Below the pieces are notes generated by a model. It was not told where the DNA came from and did not search any database. It saw only the letters and a list, made by a program, of their open reading frames with translations. A stretch of 64,000 bases of DNA from Kuafuiihalomonas sp050331295 (GTDB taxonomy: Bacteria; Myxococcota; Kuafuiibacteriia; Kuafuiibacteriales; Kuafuiibacteriaceae), in NCBI GenBank assembly GCA_050331295.1, contig JBHJGZ010000002.1, positions 368,495-432,494 of the forward strand, given 5' to 3'. Position 1 is the first letter of the stretch, and the number at the start of each line of letters is the position of its first letter. Shown one piece after another: positions 1 through 7,890 of this stretch. The position numbers were made by a program, and so were the translations under genes.

Positions 1-1786
1 GTTGTCCGGACAGTGTGGTGTGGGCCATCGCCTGCAATCCGTCCTCGACGATGTAGCCGCGCACTTGCGCAACACTGATCCGCAAGGACTCATTGGCATC
101 CGGATAGAGGGGGCCGCTTCGGGACTGCCGGAGCAGGGCGAGGTAGGCGGGCCCGATCCGCATCCATCCCCCGGCGATGGCTCTCTGCCCGGCCTGCTCC
201 TCTTCGAATCTCTGGGCCAGGTAGAAGCCGAGGCGCAGCAGAGGGTCGCTCGCTTTGCGCAACTGAGCGACGGAGCGGGCTTCGAAGAATCGGCGGACGA
301 AACCTTCTCGGGCCAGTCGAGACTTCGAAAGCAGCGACTGGGCGATGCGATTGCGTTCACGTGGACCCCTCATTCGCGCCTTCGCGAGGCGGGGTGGCAG
401 GAGTCGAGCCGCCTTGAGGCGACCCAGGACGTCCGCAAGCCAGGGCCGTTCCGCACGAATGTCGAAGTTCTGCAGGCGTCGCTCCTGCGTCCTCCAAAGG
501 GCGTCGAGGTTGCGCTCCGCGAACATGGGATCCCGGGCTCCTGGCTCCAGCTCTCGAGAAAGGGCGAGCCGACCTAGGTCGACAGCGACCGCCAGGAGAT
601 TCGGACCGTATTCCAGGTTGTCCAGCAGGAAGGCCTTTGGGAATCGTTCGGAAGCCCGGTCCGTGAGCACTCCGGCTTCTTCGATGACCCCTCGAGCCTC
701 GAGACCCAGGTCGGTTTCGAGGGCCCGCTTGCGGTCCACGAGATTCATGCGATCGAAGCCCGCCATCATCCCCCGAGCATTCTTGAGCCGGTTCGCCAGT
801 CCCTTTTTCGACGCGGCGACTTTGATGGCGACCGCTTCACCTTTCCGACTCGCCGTCTCCAAGATCTCCACCCAATCGGAGTAAAGTTCGACGACCGCCG
901 GATAAAACTCGTTCCGATAACGTTCCACTTCATCCGCGGGCAGATATCGGTTGGTCTGTCTCGGGTATCCCGTCACCGCGACGAAGTCGCCGGCACGCAC
1001 CCCGGTTTCGGACACCGCGAAATGCACCGGCGGGGTGTACGGGACATTGTCGGGTGCGTACTCGGCTGGCTTGCCATCTGGGCCCACGTAGGCCCGCAGC
1101 AGAGCGAAGTCGCCTGTATGGCGAGGCCAAGCCCAGTTGTCCACTTCGCCTCCGAACTCACCCACCGCGGCAGAAGGCGCGTAAACCAGGCGTACATCGA
1201 GGATATGAAGGGTGCGGATCAACCGGTAGGCCTGGCCGAAGTAGAATGCGTAGACCTCGCACCGGTGCCCGGGATGCTCCGCTTCGCAGGTGCTGGAGAG
1301 TTCGTTCTTCATGCGCTCCGCCGCTTCGAATCGGGCCCCGTCCGACTCCGCAGCATCCACTGCGCCTTTGAGCGGCATCGTCACGTCCGTCACCTCGACG
1401 ATGACGTCGATTTCGCCCCGGCCCCGGGCCGGTTCCTCATCAGACCGCTTTCGGGCCAAGAAACCGTCCTTGAGAAGGTCCCGGTCAGGCCGAGAAAGGG
1501 CCTGGATGGCCGGATAGGCGCAATGATGATTGGTGACCACCAGGCCATCGTCGGAGACGAATCCGGCTGAGCATCCAGAGTAGTTGACCGCGGCTTGCAG
1601 CAATCCGCCGGAGCCGTTCCAGAGCTGGTCAACCGGGACTTCGAGACCCATTCGCTTCAGGCGTTCGGCCCCCAAGGCATCGAGCTGGTCTGGTGTCCAC
1701 TGGCCTTCGTCGGCGTACGGCTTTCGGGTTGGCCCGGCGGCGACCAGGATGGCCGCGGCAGCCATCCCCAACGGAATTCGGCGCAC
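1..1786 (-). CDS. S46 family dipeptidyl peptidase (DPP7/DPP11-like), C-terminus outside window
   Basis: Reading the minus strand from about 1786 gives an open frame of about 595 codons that leaves the left edge. After a short hydrophobic leader (MAAAAILVAAG) it shows the S46 opening DEGQWTPDQLDAL. Next come GCSAGFVSDDGLVVTNHHC, with the catalytic histidine in NHHC, and VDNWAWPRHTGDF, with the catalytic aspartate region. The family removes dipeptides from peptide N-termini in the periplasm. S46 proteins are about 700 residues long, so the C-terminal part with the catalytic serine should lie beyond base 1. The start is uncertain: GTG at 1786 gives a plausible signal peptide, ATG follows seven codons later, and no clear ribosome site is seen. 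It is divergent from the cysteine synthase gene. Confidence 0.85.
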   Translation of the reverse strand, partial: MRRIPLGMAAAAILVAAGPTRKPYADEGQWTPDQLDALGAERLKRMGLEVPVDQLWNGSGGLLQAAVNYSGCSAGFVSDDGLVVTNHHCAYPAIQALSRPDRDLLKDGFLARKRSDEEPARGRGEIDVIVEVTDVTMPLKGAVDAAESDGARFEAAERMKNELSSTCEAEHPGHRCEVYAFYFGQAYRLIRTLHILDVRLVYAPSAAVGEFGGEVDNWAWPRHTGDFALLRAYVGPDGKPAEYAPDNVPYTPPVHFAVSETGVRAGDFVAVTGYPRQTNRYLPADEVERYRNEFYPAVVELYSDWVEILETASRKGEAVAIKVAASKKGLANRLKNARGMMAGFDRMNLVDRKRALETDLGLEARGVIEEAGVLTDRASERFPKAFLLDNLEYGPNLLAVAVDLGRLALSRELEPGARDPMFAERNLDALWRTQERRLQNFDIRAERPWLADVLGRLKAARLLPPRLAKARMRGPRERNRIAQSLLSKSRLAREGFVRRFFEARSVAQLRKASDPLLRLGFYLAQRFEEEQAGQRAIAGGWMRIGPAYLALLRQSRSGPLYPDANESLRISVAQVRGYIVEDGLQAMAHTTLSGQ

Positions 1787-1939
1787 GGCAGGGACGTAGC
1801 CAGGAAGGAGCTTCCGAACAACCCGTACGGACGAAAAGTCGTGGATGTCGGGTCAGCCGCGTCGCCCGGCGTCGGCGTCGAGGTTCGAAGTTCTTCGAAA
1901 AACGCTTTCGTCTCGACGCCGAAGCACCCAGCATGGGGC

Positions 1940-2968
1940 GTGGACATCAGAGCGACCGTCGTCGACGCCATCGGGAACACGCCCCTGATCCGGTTGAAGC
2001 GAGCCTCGGAAATGACGGGCTGCACCATCCTTGGCAAGGCCGAGTTCATGAATCCTGGCCAATCGGTCAAGGACCGAGCCGCGAAATTCATCATCATGGA
2101 TGCCGTGCGGAAGGGTCGACTTCGACCCGGGGGCCTGGTGGTGGAAGGCACGGCCGGGAATACGGGCATCGGCCTTGCGATGGTGGGCTGCGCGCTCGGC
2201 TACCGGACCCTCATCGTCATTCCCGAAACCCAAAGTCAGGAAAAGAAGGATGCCATTCGTCAGGCTGGGGCCGACTTGATCCAGGTTCCGGCGGTGCCCT
2301 ATCGAGACCCCAACAACTACGTCAAATACTCCGGTCGTCTTGCCGAAAAGCTCGACCGAGAGGAGGCGAACGGGGCGATCTGGGCCAATCAGTTCGACAA
2401 CGTCGCCAATCGTCAGGCGCACCTGGAGACGACGGGTCCCGAGATCTGGACCCAGACCGACGGGAAGGTGGATGGATTCATCTGTGCGATCGGCTCCGGA
2501 GGCACGTTGGGCGGCGTTTCCATGTACCTGAAGTCCAAGAGGAAGGACGTCGTCGTCGGAATCGCTGACCCCCTGGGTGCCGCCTTGTACAACTACTATG
2601 CTCACGGTGAGCTCAGGGCGGAAGGCAGCTCCATTTCCGAGGGCATCGGTCAAGGCCGGGTCACCGCCAATCTCGTGGACGTAGTCGTCGACGAACCCTT
2701 TCAGATCACCGATCAGGAAGGCCTGGACGAGGTGTTCGCGTGCATCGAGTCAGAGGGGATGTGCCTGGGGCTCTCGGCGGGGATCAACATCGCCGGCGCC
2801 ATCAAGCTGGCCAAGAAGATGGGTCCCGGTCACGTCATCGTCACGATCCTCTGCGACTATGGCTCTCGGTACAAGAGCAAGCTTTTCAACGCCGAATTTC
2901 TGAAGTCGAAGGGTCTGACGTATCCCGAATGGCTCGAACGTCCGAGCCTCGACATGATCCCCGCCTAA
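1940..2968 (+). CDS. cysK: Cysteine synthase A (O-acetylserine sulfhydrylase)
   Basis: A fold-type II PLP enzyme that makes cysteine from O-acetylserine and sulfide in the cytosol. IGNTPLIRL opens the domain. NPGQSVKDRAAKFI carries the Schiff-base lysine, EGTAGNTGIGLAMV is the substrate loop and GSGGTLGG is the phosphate-binding loop. The frame is open upstream to 1595, but similarity to the family begins at VDIRATVVDAIGNTPL, so I chose the in-frame GTG at 1940 (about 342 residues). The extended C-terminus (GLTYPEWLERPSLDMIP) is typical of the EGTAGNTG branch. Its stop overlaps that of the convergent desaturase-family gene. Cystathionine beta-synthase is a less likely alternative because no CBS domains follow. 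Confidence 0.88.
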   Translation: MDIRATVVDAIGNTPLIRLKRASEMTGCTILGKAEFMNPGQSVKDRAAKFIIMDAVRKGRLRPGGLVVEGTAGNTGIGLAMVGCALGYRTLIVIPETQSQEKKDAIRQAGADLIQVPAVPYRDPNNYVKYSGRLAEKLDREEANGAIWANQFDNVANRQAHLETTGPEIWTQTDGKVDGFICAIGSGGTLGGVSMYLKSKRKDVVVGIADPLGAALYNYYAHGELRAEGSSISEGIGQGRVTANLVDVVVDEPFQITDQEGLDEVFACIESEGMCLGLSAGINIAGAIKLAKKMGPGHVIVTILCDYGSRYKSKLFNAEFLKSKGLTYPEWLERPSLDMIPA

Positions 2969-3699
2969 CGTCTCCCGCTGCTCACGTCTCGCCCGAGCAG
3001 CATGGCCCCGATGCGACTGGAAGCGCCCGGGGCGAAGCCTTGGATGTCGGGGAACTGCTTTGGATTCCTGAACGTTCCGAAGATCATGTCGATCACGGGC
3101 AGGTCCGAATAATTGAAGCGATGGATGCCGCGAGCGTGGTGAAGCGCATGGGCTTCCGGCCGCTGAACGATGTAGCCGAGCCAACGCGGTGTGCGGAGGT
3201 TGGCGTGGGTGAAGAAGGCCATCAGGGAAGCGGCGAGATTCGCGAGCAGAGCAGCTTCGGGGACCAGACCGACGACCCACACCAAGCTGAGACTGCCGAT
3301 GAACGTGAAGCCGATCATGTCCAGTGGACTGAAGATCATCGCGCTCCAGATGTCGTGCCGTTCCGAGCTGTGATGCATTTGGTGGAACCAGCGCCACAGC
3401 CAAGGCGACCGGTGGAGGCTGCGATGCCAGGCATAGATCCCCAACTCGAGGACCAGAAACCCGACCACTGCTCCTCCGGTCACGCCGAGATGAGTGAGAT
3501 CCACCCATCGATGCCGAGCCAAGATTTCATCCCACAGGAACGGGAGAGTGGACGACAGCCAGAAGTAGAGACCGAAGAAGGCGAGACCCCGGAGCCGCCA
3601 AAACGGAAGCTTCGGGAGCGTTCGGGCCGGGATGGCGGCATCGAGCAAGACCAGCAGGGCGTAGGCCCCGAACAGAATGTAAAGAACCAGATTTTCCAC
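2965..3699 (-). CDS. Sterol desaturase / fatty acid hydroxylase family membrane protein
   Basis: An integral membrane di-iron oxygenase of the sterol desaturase family (244 residues). The histidine clusters are in the expected order: HRSLH, HQMHH and HALHH, with further membrane segments around LVLYILFGAYALLVLLDAA and GGAVVGFLVLELGIYAW. GTG at 3699 is chosen because AGGAG lies seven bases upstream; an in-frame ATG at 3723 precedes that site and is less likely. The substrate (sterol, fatty acid, carotenoid or ether lipid) cannot be read from sequence. It is convergent with cysK, with stop codons overlapping, and appears to be a single-gene unit. Confidence 0.85.
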   Translation of the reverse strand: MENLVLYILFGAYALLVLLDAAIPARTLPKLPFWRLRGLAFFGLYFWLSSTLPFLWDEILARHRWVDLTHLGVTGGAVVGFLVLELGIYAWHRSLHRSPWLWRWFHQMHHSSERHDIWSAMIFSPLDMIGFTFIGSLSLVWVVGLVPEAALLANLAASLMAFFTHANLRTPRWLGYIVQRPEAHALHHARGIHRFNYSDLPVIDMIFGTFRNPKQFPDIQGFAPGASSRIGAMLLGRDVSSGRR

Positions 3700-3853
3700 A
3701 ATAACACTCCTTTCGGGCGACATCGGTCGCCTCGATCGGGACTGCGTTCCGTGCAGCGGTGGAATCGTGCCCTCGAGCAAGGAACACTGTTCCGCGGCAC
3801 CGACCGCTCGATTCCCCCGAAACTGACGCGGTCGGCCCGAACCCGGGCGGTCC

Positions 3854-4154
3854 TCACGTGCCGCCTTGGCGGAACCTGCGACGGTAGGTCGCCGGCGGCG
3901 TGCCGTAGAGTCGCTGGAAGGCTCGGCTGAACGCTGCGTCCGACGGGTATCCGCATCCCTCCGCGATCTCGTGGAGGGCCGACATGAACCCCCTTGGCCA
4001 GGCAGAACGCTCCGTACAGCCGCAGGCAGATCGGGTCGCGCATTGCTTCGACGGTGAGCCGCCAAAGGCCTCCCGGGACCTCGTTGCCGGGAAACTTGAT
4101 CAGCACGACATGGACCGGGATGAAGAGGGCGAAGCCCACGCCGCTGGCGAGCAT
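3854..4154 (-). pseudogene. Decayed patch with an AraC-type HTH C-terminal remnant
   Basis: On the minus strand, 3854-3985 encodes EIAEGCGYPSDAAFSRAF followed by GTPPATYRRRF and a stop. This is the second helix-turn-helix of an AraC/XylS regulator, but the first helix-turn-helix and the effector domain are missing. Upstream, in another frame, is a piece with one hydrophobic segment (LASGVGFALFIPVHVVLI, from about 4154) that runs out at the junction. The two pieces are shifted by one base relative to each other. The surrounding 3700-4368 stretch holds no intact gene. I read it as the scar of deleted genes; a very small functional HTH peptide is possible but unlikely. Confidence 0.5.
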
Positions 4155-4368
4155 GGTGCCGGATGCAAAGGTATTCTGGCCCTGTGAGTGACGGACTGCG
4201 CAGCCGAGGTCACAGGCCTCTCGATTGCCGGCTGTGTCCGCAAATGCCATCTACGCCGGCTACAGCCGTGAACGCTTTCTCGAGAACGGAGGTCCTGGCG
4301 GTCTGTAGGCGCGCCAAAGTTCGAAGGGAATGCTCTCCCGTCCAACTCGGTGCACGCGGGGTCGAAAG

Positions 4369-4731
4369 ATGAGACTTTGTATCAAGCGCATTCACGCGCC
4401 GCCGACTCCGGAGGACGGCTTGCGCATCTTGGTGGACCGGCTTTGGCCCCGAGGCATCTCGAGGGACAGGGCCCGGATCGACCACTGGGCCAAGACGCTG
4501 GCGCCTTCGCGCGATTTGCGTCGCTGGTTCGATCATCGGCCGGAACGGTGGCCCGAGTTTCGACGCCGCTACTTCGCGGAGCTCGATCTCGTCCGGCCTG
4601 ACCTGCAGGAATTGGCGACGCTTATCGGAAGAGGACCCGCCACGCTCTTGTTTGCGTCCAAGGAGGAGCGGATGAACAATGCATCGGCGCTTCGAGACGC
4701 GCTCCTCGATCCGGGCTTCTGGAAAGGATGA
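4369..4731 (+). CDS. DUF488 family protein (YeaO-like)
   Basis: A 120-residue cytosolic protein. The family signature runs from PPTPEDG through ILVDRLWPRGISRD to HWAKTLAPS, LRRWFDHRPERWPEFRRRY and LLFASKEERMNNA. The length matches the usual 110-125 residues. The biochemical role of DUF488 is not established. ATG at 4369 is chosen because the conserved fold starts at MRLCIKRIHAP; an in-frame ATG 13 codons upstream adds an unrelated leader. It is convergent with the Nudix gene, eight bases apart. Confidence 0.85.
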   Translation: MRLCIKRIHAPPTPEDGLRILVDRLWPRGISRDRARIDHWAKTLAPSRDLRRWFDHRPERWPEFRRRYFAELDLVRPDLQELATLIGRGPATLLFASKEERMNNASALRDALLDPGFWKG

Positions 4732-4739
4732 CAGAGGGC

Positions 4740-5321
4740 CTAGGCGCGACCGGTGGACTCCAGGTGTCGAGCCGCGAAATGAAGCCCACAGATCACCAGA
4801 GCATGGGAGATCTTGCCGTTCATGACGAGGTCCAAGGCATCGGGCCACGGGGCGGTGACCAAGCGACAGCGTTCACTCCCATCGAATTCCGGCGCGTGCA
4901 GGCGGCGTGCTTCCAGAGCGAGGAACGTGAACGTCCGATTGGTCTGAATTGCCGGGTTCGGATGTACCACACCGATTTCCGACCAGCCTTCGCCCTCGAA
5001 CCCGGTCTCTTCCCGGAGCTCGCGGCGTGCGGCTTCCAGTGGAGACTCGCCCGGATCAACCATTCCGCCCGGAATCTCCAGGGTGATGTGGTCGACTCCA
5101 TGCCGAAACTGTTCGATCAGAATGAGTTGTCGGTCTTCGGTGAGGGCGACGACGTTCACCCAATCTGGAGCTTCGATGGCGACGAAGGTGCCCTGTTTTC
5201 CATCCGGATGATCCTCCGCCATCTGGCGTTCCGAAATGCCAAAGACTCGAGTTTCGAGCAGCTGCCTTCGGCTCTGCTCCCGCCACGAAGGGATGACGAC
5301 GTTTTCGTGCTTCAATTTCAT
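4740..5321 (-). CDS. Nudix hydrolase, ADP-ribose pyrophosphatase-like
   Basis: A 193-residue cytosolic Nudix hydrolase. The Nudix box is complete: GGMVDPGESPLEAARREL followed by REETGF, matching GX5EX7REUXEEXGU. Upstream residues (VNVVALTEDRQLILIEQFRHG) resemble ADP-ribose/ADP-sugar pyrophosphatases, in which an arginine precedes the box; the exact substrate is inferred. ATG at 5321 is supported by GGAG a few bases upstream. The start overlaps the stop of the glycosidase gene as ATGA, so the two are probably co-transcribed and translationally coupled. Confidence 0.85.
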   Translation of the reverse strand: MKLKHENVVIPSWREQSRRQLLETRVFGISERQMAEDHPDGKQGTFVAIEAPDWVNVVALTEDRQLILIEQFRHGVDHITLEIPGGMVDPGESPLEAARRELREETGFEGEGWSEIGVVHPNPAIQTNRTFTFLALEARRLHAPEFDGSERCRLVTAPWPDALDLVMNGKISHALVICGLHFAARHLESTGRA

Positions 5322-6298
5322 GATGAGCTCTCCGTCCAGAAGCGATCGAGGAGCTCCTTCATGTCTTCGTCTCGCATCGAAAAGTCCCGATCGAACCAGT
5401 TCCAGCCGGGGATCCATTTCCACCAGAAGACGCCCGCCACGAAATCATACTTTGGAAGCTCTTCCAGCGCGATTCGTGTCAGGCGATTGCGCAGCGCTCG
5501 CGCTTTCGGGCTCGATTCCATGGCGGCCTTCCAGGGCTCCTGTGCGGCGTCGCGGCTGAGGGCATAGCCGATTTCGGTGAACACCACCGGAACTCCGAAT
5601 CTCCGCGAGAGTGCACTCAAATCGGTCAGCACCAGCGCCCAGCCCGACTTGATGTCCGTGTCGGAAGCGTCCCGCGGCCCCAATGGAAAGTAGCCCTGCA
5701 CACCGATTCCGTCCAACGCGTCCCAAAAGGGCACATCATGTACGCGGTCCCAATTGGCGGCATAGGTCAAATGGCCTGCATAGACCGACCGGACCTTCTG
5801 GATGAGGTCGCGCCATTCCTTTTCGCGGTGAACGGTACGGTCGAGTTCCGTTCCGACCACGAAGACCGGTACGCCTCCGGCCTCGGCCCGCCGGGCTTGG
5901 TCCAGGATGAACCGGGTATAGCCGTCGAAAAAACGACGCCATGCCGCCTCGGATGAGAATGTGATGGCGCCGCGCCAGGAGAAGCTTCCCCAGTAGGCGA
6001 GATGGGGTTTCAGCATGGTCTGGAGGCCGGCCCCCTGGATCCGGCGAATGCCACCTTCGGTCCAAGTCACGGTTCGAGCACTGGTTCGGATGCGGCCGTC
6101 CTTTGCGACGCCAGCGTAAGGGTGAAACTGAATCCACTCTACCCCCAACGTCCGGAGTTCCTGCACCGCTTGGTCCATTTCCTCGCTATCCCAGATCTGA
6201 CCGCTCCTCGGACAGGAGACCACCACGCCTTCGATGAAGCCCAGAGCGGGTCCGGAATGCACCCCCAGACCCACTGCCACAACCCAAGCCGCCTTCAC
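5318..6298 (-). CDS. GH113-like TIM-barrel glycoside hydrolase, exported
   Basis: About 326 residues with an N-terminal leader (AAWVVAVGLGVHSGPALGF), so probably exported. The body looks like the GH113/mannanase-type TIM barrel: GVEWIQFHPYA, MLKPHLAYWG, VFVVGTELDR (likely acid/base glutamate), GIGVQGYFPL, VPVVFTEIGY (likely nucleophile glutamate) and FWWKWIPGWNWFDRDFS near the end. Substrate is unknown; family members cut beta-mannans or related glycans. GTG at 6298 is preferred because the longer frame begins at TTG (6343) with a non-leader sequence. It is upstream of and coupled to the Nudix gene, and divergent from the SPFH gene. Confidence 0.7.
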   Translation of the reverse strand: MKAAWVVAVGLGVHSGPALGFIEGVVVSCPRSGQIWDSEEMDQAVQELRTLGVEWIQFHPYAGVAKDGRIRTSARTVTWTEGGIRRIQGAGLQTMLKPHLAYWGSFSWRGAITFSSEAAWRRFFDGYTRFILDQARRAEAGGVPVFVVGTELDRTVHREKEWRDLIQKVRSVYAGHLTYAANWDRVHDVPFWDALDGIGVQGYFPLGPRDASDTDIKSGWALVLTDLSALSRRFGVPVVFTEIGYALSRDAAQEPWKAAMESSPKARALRNRLTRIALEELPKYDFVAGVFWWKWIPGWNWFDRDFSMRDEDMKELLDRFWTESSS

Positions 6299-6381
6299 GG
6301 GTTCATTCTGTGGGCCTTTCCAGTGGAGCCCAAGTGAGTTCAACGTTGCTCCGGCGGCTTCGCCCGGTCACAGTGCGGCTC

Positions 6382-7167
6382 ATGAAGAGAACCGCTAGAA
6401 TCTTCGGGTTTGCTTTGGCTTCGGCCGTCCTCAGCGCGGCTTGTACGGTGATCGAAGATGGCGAGGTAGGTGTCACAAAGAGCTTCGGCTCCATCAGTGA
6501 TGAGCCCGTCCCTCAGGGGCTTGCGTTGGTGTTTCCCGTTTTTCGGGAGATCGAGGTCTGGAACGTGAAGCTCCAAGAGATCAAGGAGCAGGCTCAGGTT
6601 CCTTCTTCGGAAGGCTTGATCGTGGTCTTGGACACGTCGCTCCTCTTTCAGGTCAAGAAGGAGGCAGCGCCTCAAATCCGAAAAACCATTGGCGCCGATT
6701 TCATGGGCACACTCATCAAGCCTTACTTCCGGAACGCGGTTCGAGATGTGGTTTCCGGTTATCAGGTCAAGAACATCTACAGCGAGGAGGGCCGCAAGCA
6801 GATCGCAGCCCGGGTCAAGGAGACGCTTTCGGGCAGCCTCGACCAGCGCGGTGTGGAAGTCATCGACGTCTTGCTACGGGATGTCCAACTCCCTCAAAAG
6901 TTCAAGCAGAGCATCGAGGCCAAGCTGACGGCGGAACAAAAGGCTGAGCAGAAGCGCTTCGAATTGGAGCAGGCGAAGCGAGACGCGGAGATCGAAATCG
7001 CGCGGGCGGAGGGCGCAGCCAAGGCGCAAGAAATCGTCCGATCCACGTTGTCGGAAAGTTATCTTCAGTATCTCTGGATCAAGACCTTGAACGAAAACCC
7101 GAACGTGATCTACGTGGCCACTGAATCCAACATTCCACTGTTCAAGAGCGTCACAAACCGGGAGTAG
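6382..7167 (+). CDS. SPFH/prohibitin-domain lipoprotein
   Basis: 261 residues. The N-terminus is MKRTARIFGFALA followed by SAVLSAAC, a lipobox that should place a diacylated cysteine at residue 21. Next comes a Band 7/SPFH domain (DGEVGVTKSFGSISDEPV, PQGLALVFPVFREIEVWN), then a charged coiled coil (LTAEQKAEQKRFELEQAKRD) and the usual end KTLNENPNVIYVATESNIP. The closest named families are prohibitins, which oligomerise in membranes and act as scaffolds. Here a lipid anchor replaces the usual transmembrane helix. It overlaps the convergent pyroglutamyl peptidase gene by 17 bases. Confidence 0.82.
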   Translation: MKRTARIFGFALASAVLSAACTVIEDGEVGVTKSFGSISDEPVPQGLALVFPVFREIEVWNVKLQEIKEQAQVPSSEGLIVVLDTSLLFQVKKEAAPQIRKTIGADFMGTLIKPYFRNAVRDVVSGYQVKNIYSEEGRKQIAARVKETLSGSLDQRGVEVIDVLLRDVQLPQKFKQSIEAKLTAEQKAEQKRFELEQAKRDAEIEIARAEGAAKAQEIVRSTLSESYLQYLWIKTLNENPNVIYVATESNIPLFKSVTNRE

Positions 7168-7798
7168 CCAGGCCCGATTCCTCCGACCCTTTCGTGAATG
7201 CGTCCATCAACTGGATGGTCGTTTCGACGGCCGAAGTAATGGCTTTCAACTGAAGCGAAAACGGGACGAAGGTGTGCCGCCCGGTGGCTTCGGAGAGCAA
7301 CTCATCGGGCGGCACGTGCACGAAGCCGACCGGAACCGATTTCGGAAGGTGGATCAGCGACTCGTACATGACTTGGTTGCAGATGAACCGGCCGGCTGAA
7401 CGAGAAAGATTACTCGGTACACCCTTCTGCTCCAGTCGATGTTGGATGACGTCCACGGGTAAACGTGTGCCAACCAGAGCCGGCCCCTCATCCATGATGG
7501 GCCGTCCACTCACCACATGACCCGCGTTGTCCGGAACCTCGAATTCCAGCCAATTGTGTGCCCTCGTTTCAAGCGAAACTTGCCGACGGCGTAAGGCGAC
7601 CCCGAGATGCAGAGCGGCCACCGGACCTTCCGCCCAGAGTGGGGCGAGCACATCCCGGATGGCAATGGCATCTACGGGTAGGATCACCTTTCTGATCGGA
7701 AATCCCGCAATGACGGGGTTCAGGGCCTGAACCAAGCGCTGACTGGGATTGCTGGGCACGTCCATGAATCCACCGAAACCTGTGACCAAGACGTGCAT
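7151..7798 (-). CDS. pcp: Pyroglutamyl-peptidase I (peptidase C15)
   Basis: A 215-residue cytosolic cysteine peptidase that removes N-terminal pyroglutamate. The N-terminus is MHVLVTGFGGFMDVPSNPSQ, a variant of the usual TGFEPFGG..NPS. HLGV and SLETRAHNW follow in place of the glutamate region. The catalytic cysteine sits in SAGRFICNQVMYESL and the histidine in VGFVHVPP. Length fits the family (about 215). The altered first loop could change substrate handling, but Cys and His are present. It is convergent with the SPFH gene, and the upstream exporter gene runs in the same direction about 90 bases away. Confidence 0.85.
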   Translation of the reverse strand: MHVLVTGFGGFMDVPSNPSQRLVQALNPVIAGFPIRKVILPVDAIAIRDVLAPLWAEGPVAALHLGVALRRRQVSLETRAHNWLEFEVPDNAGHVVSGRPIMDEGPALVGTRLPVDVIQHRLEQKGVPSNLSRSAGRFICNQVMYESLIHLPKSVPVGFVHVPPDELLSEATGRHTFVPFSLQLKAITSAVETTIQLMDAFTKGSEESGLATPGL

Positions 7799-7890
7799 GC
7801 TCCAGTCTTAGGCCTCTTATCCCCGCCGGCCAAGTCGTTGTGCGGAATTCGCGATGCCAAGTCTGGTCGACGAGAAAAGATCGGATCGCG

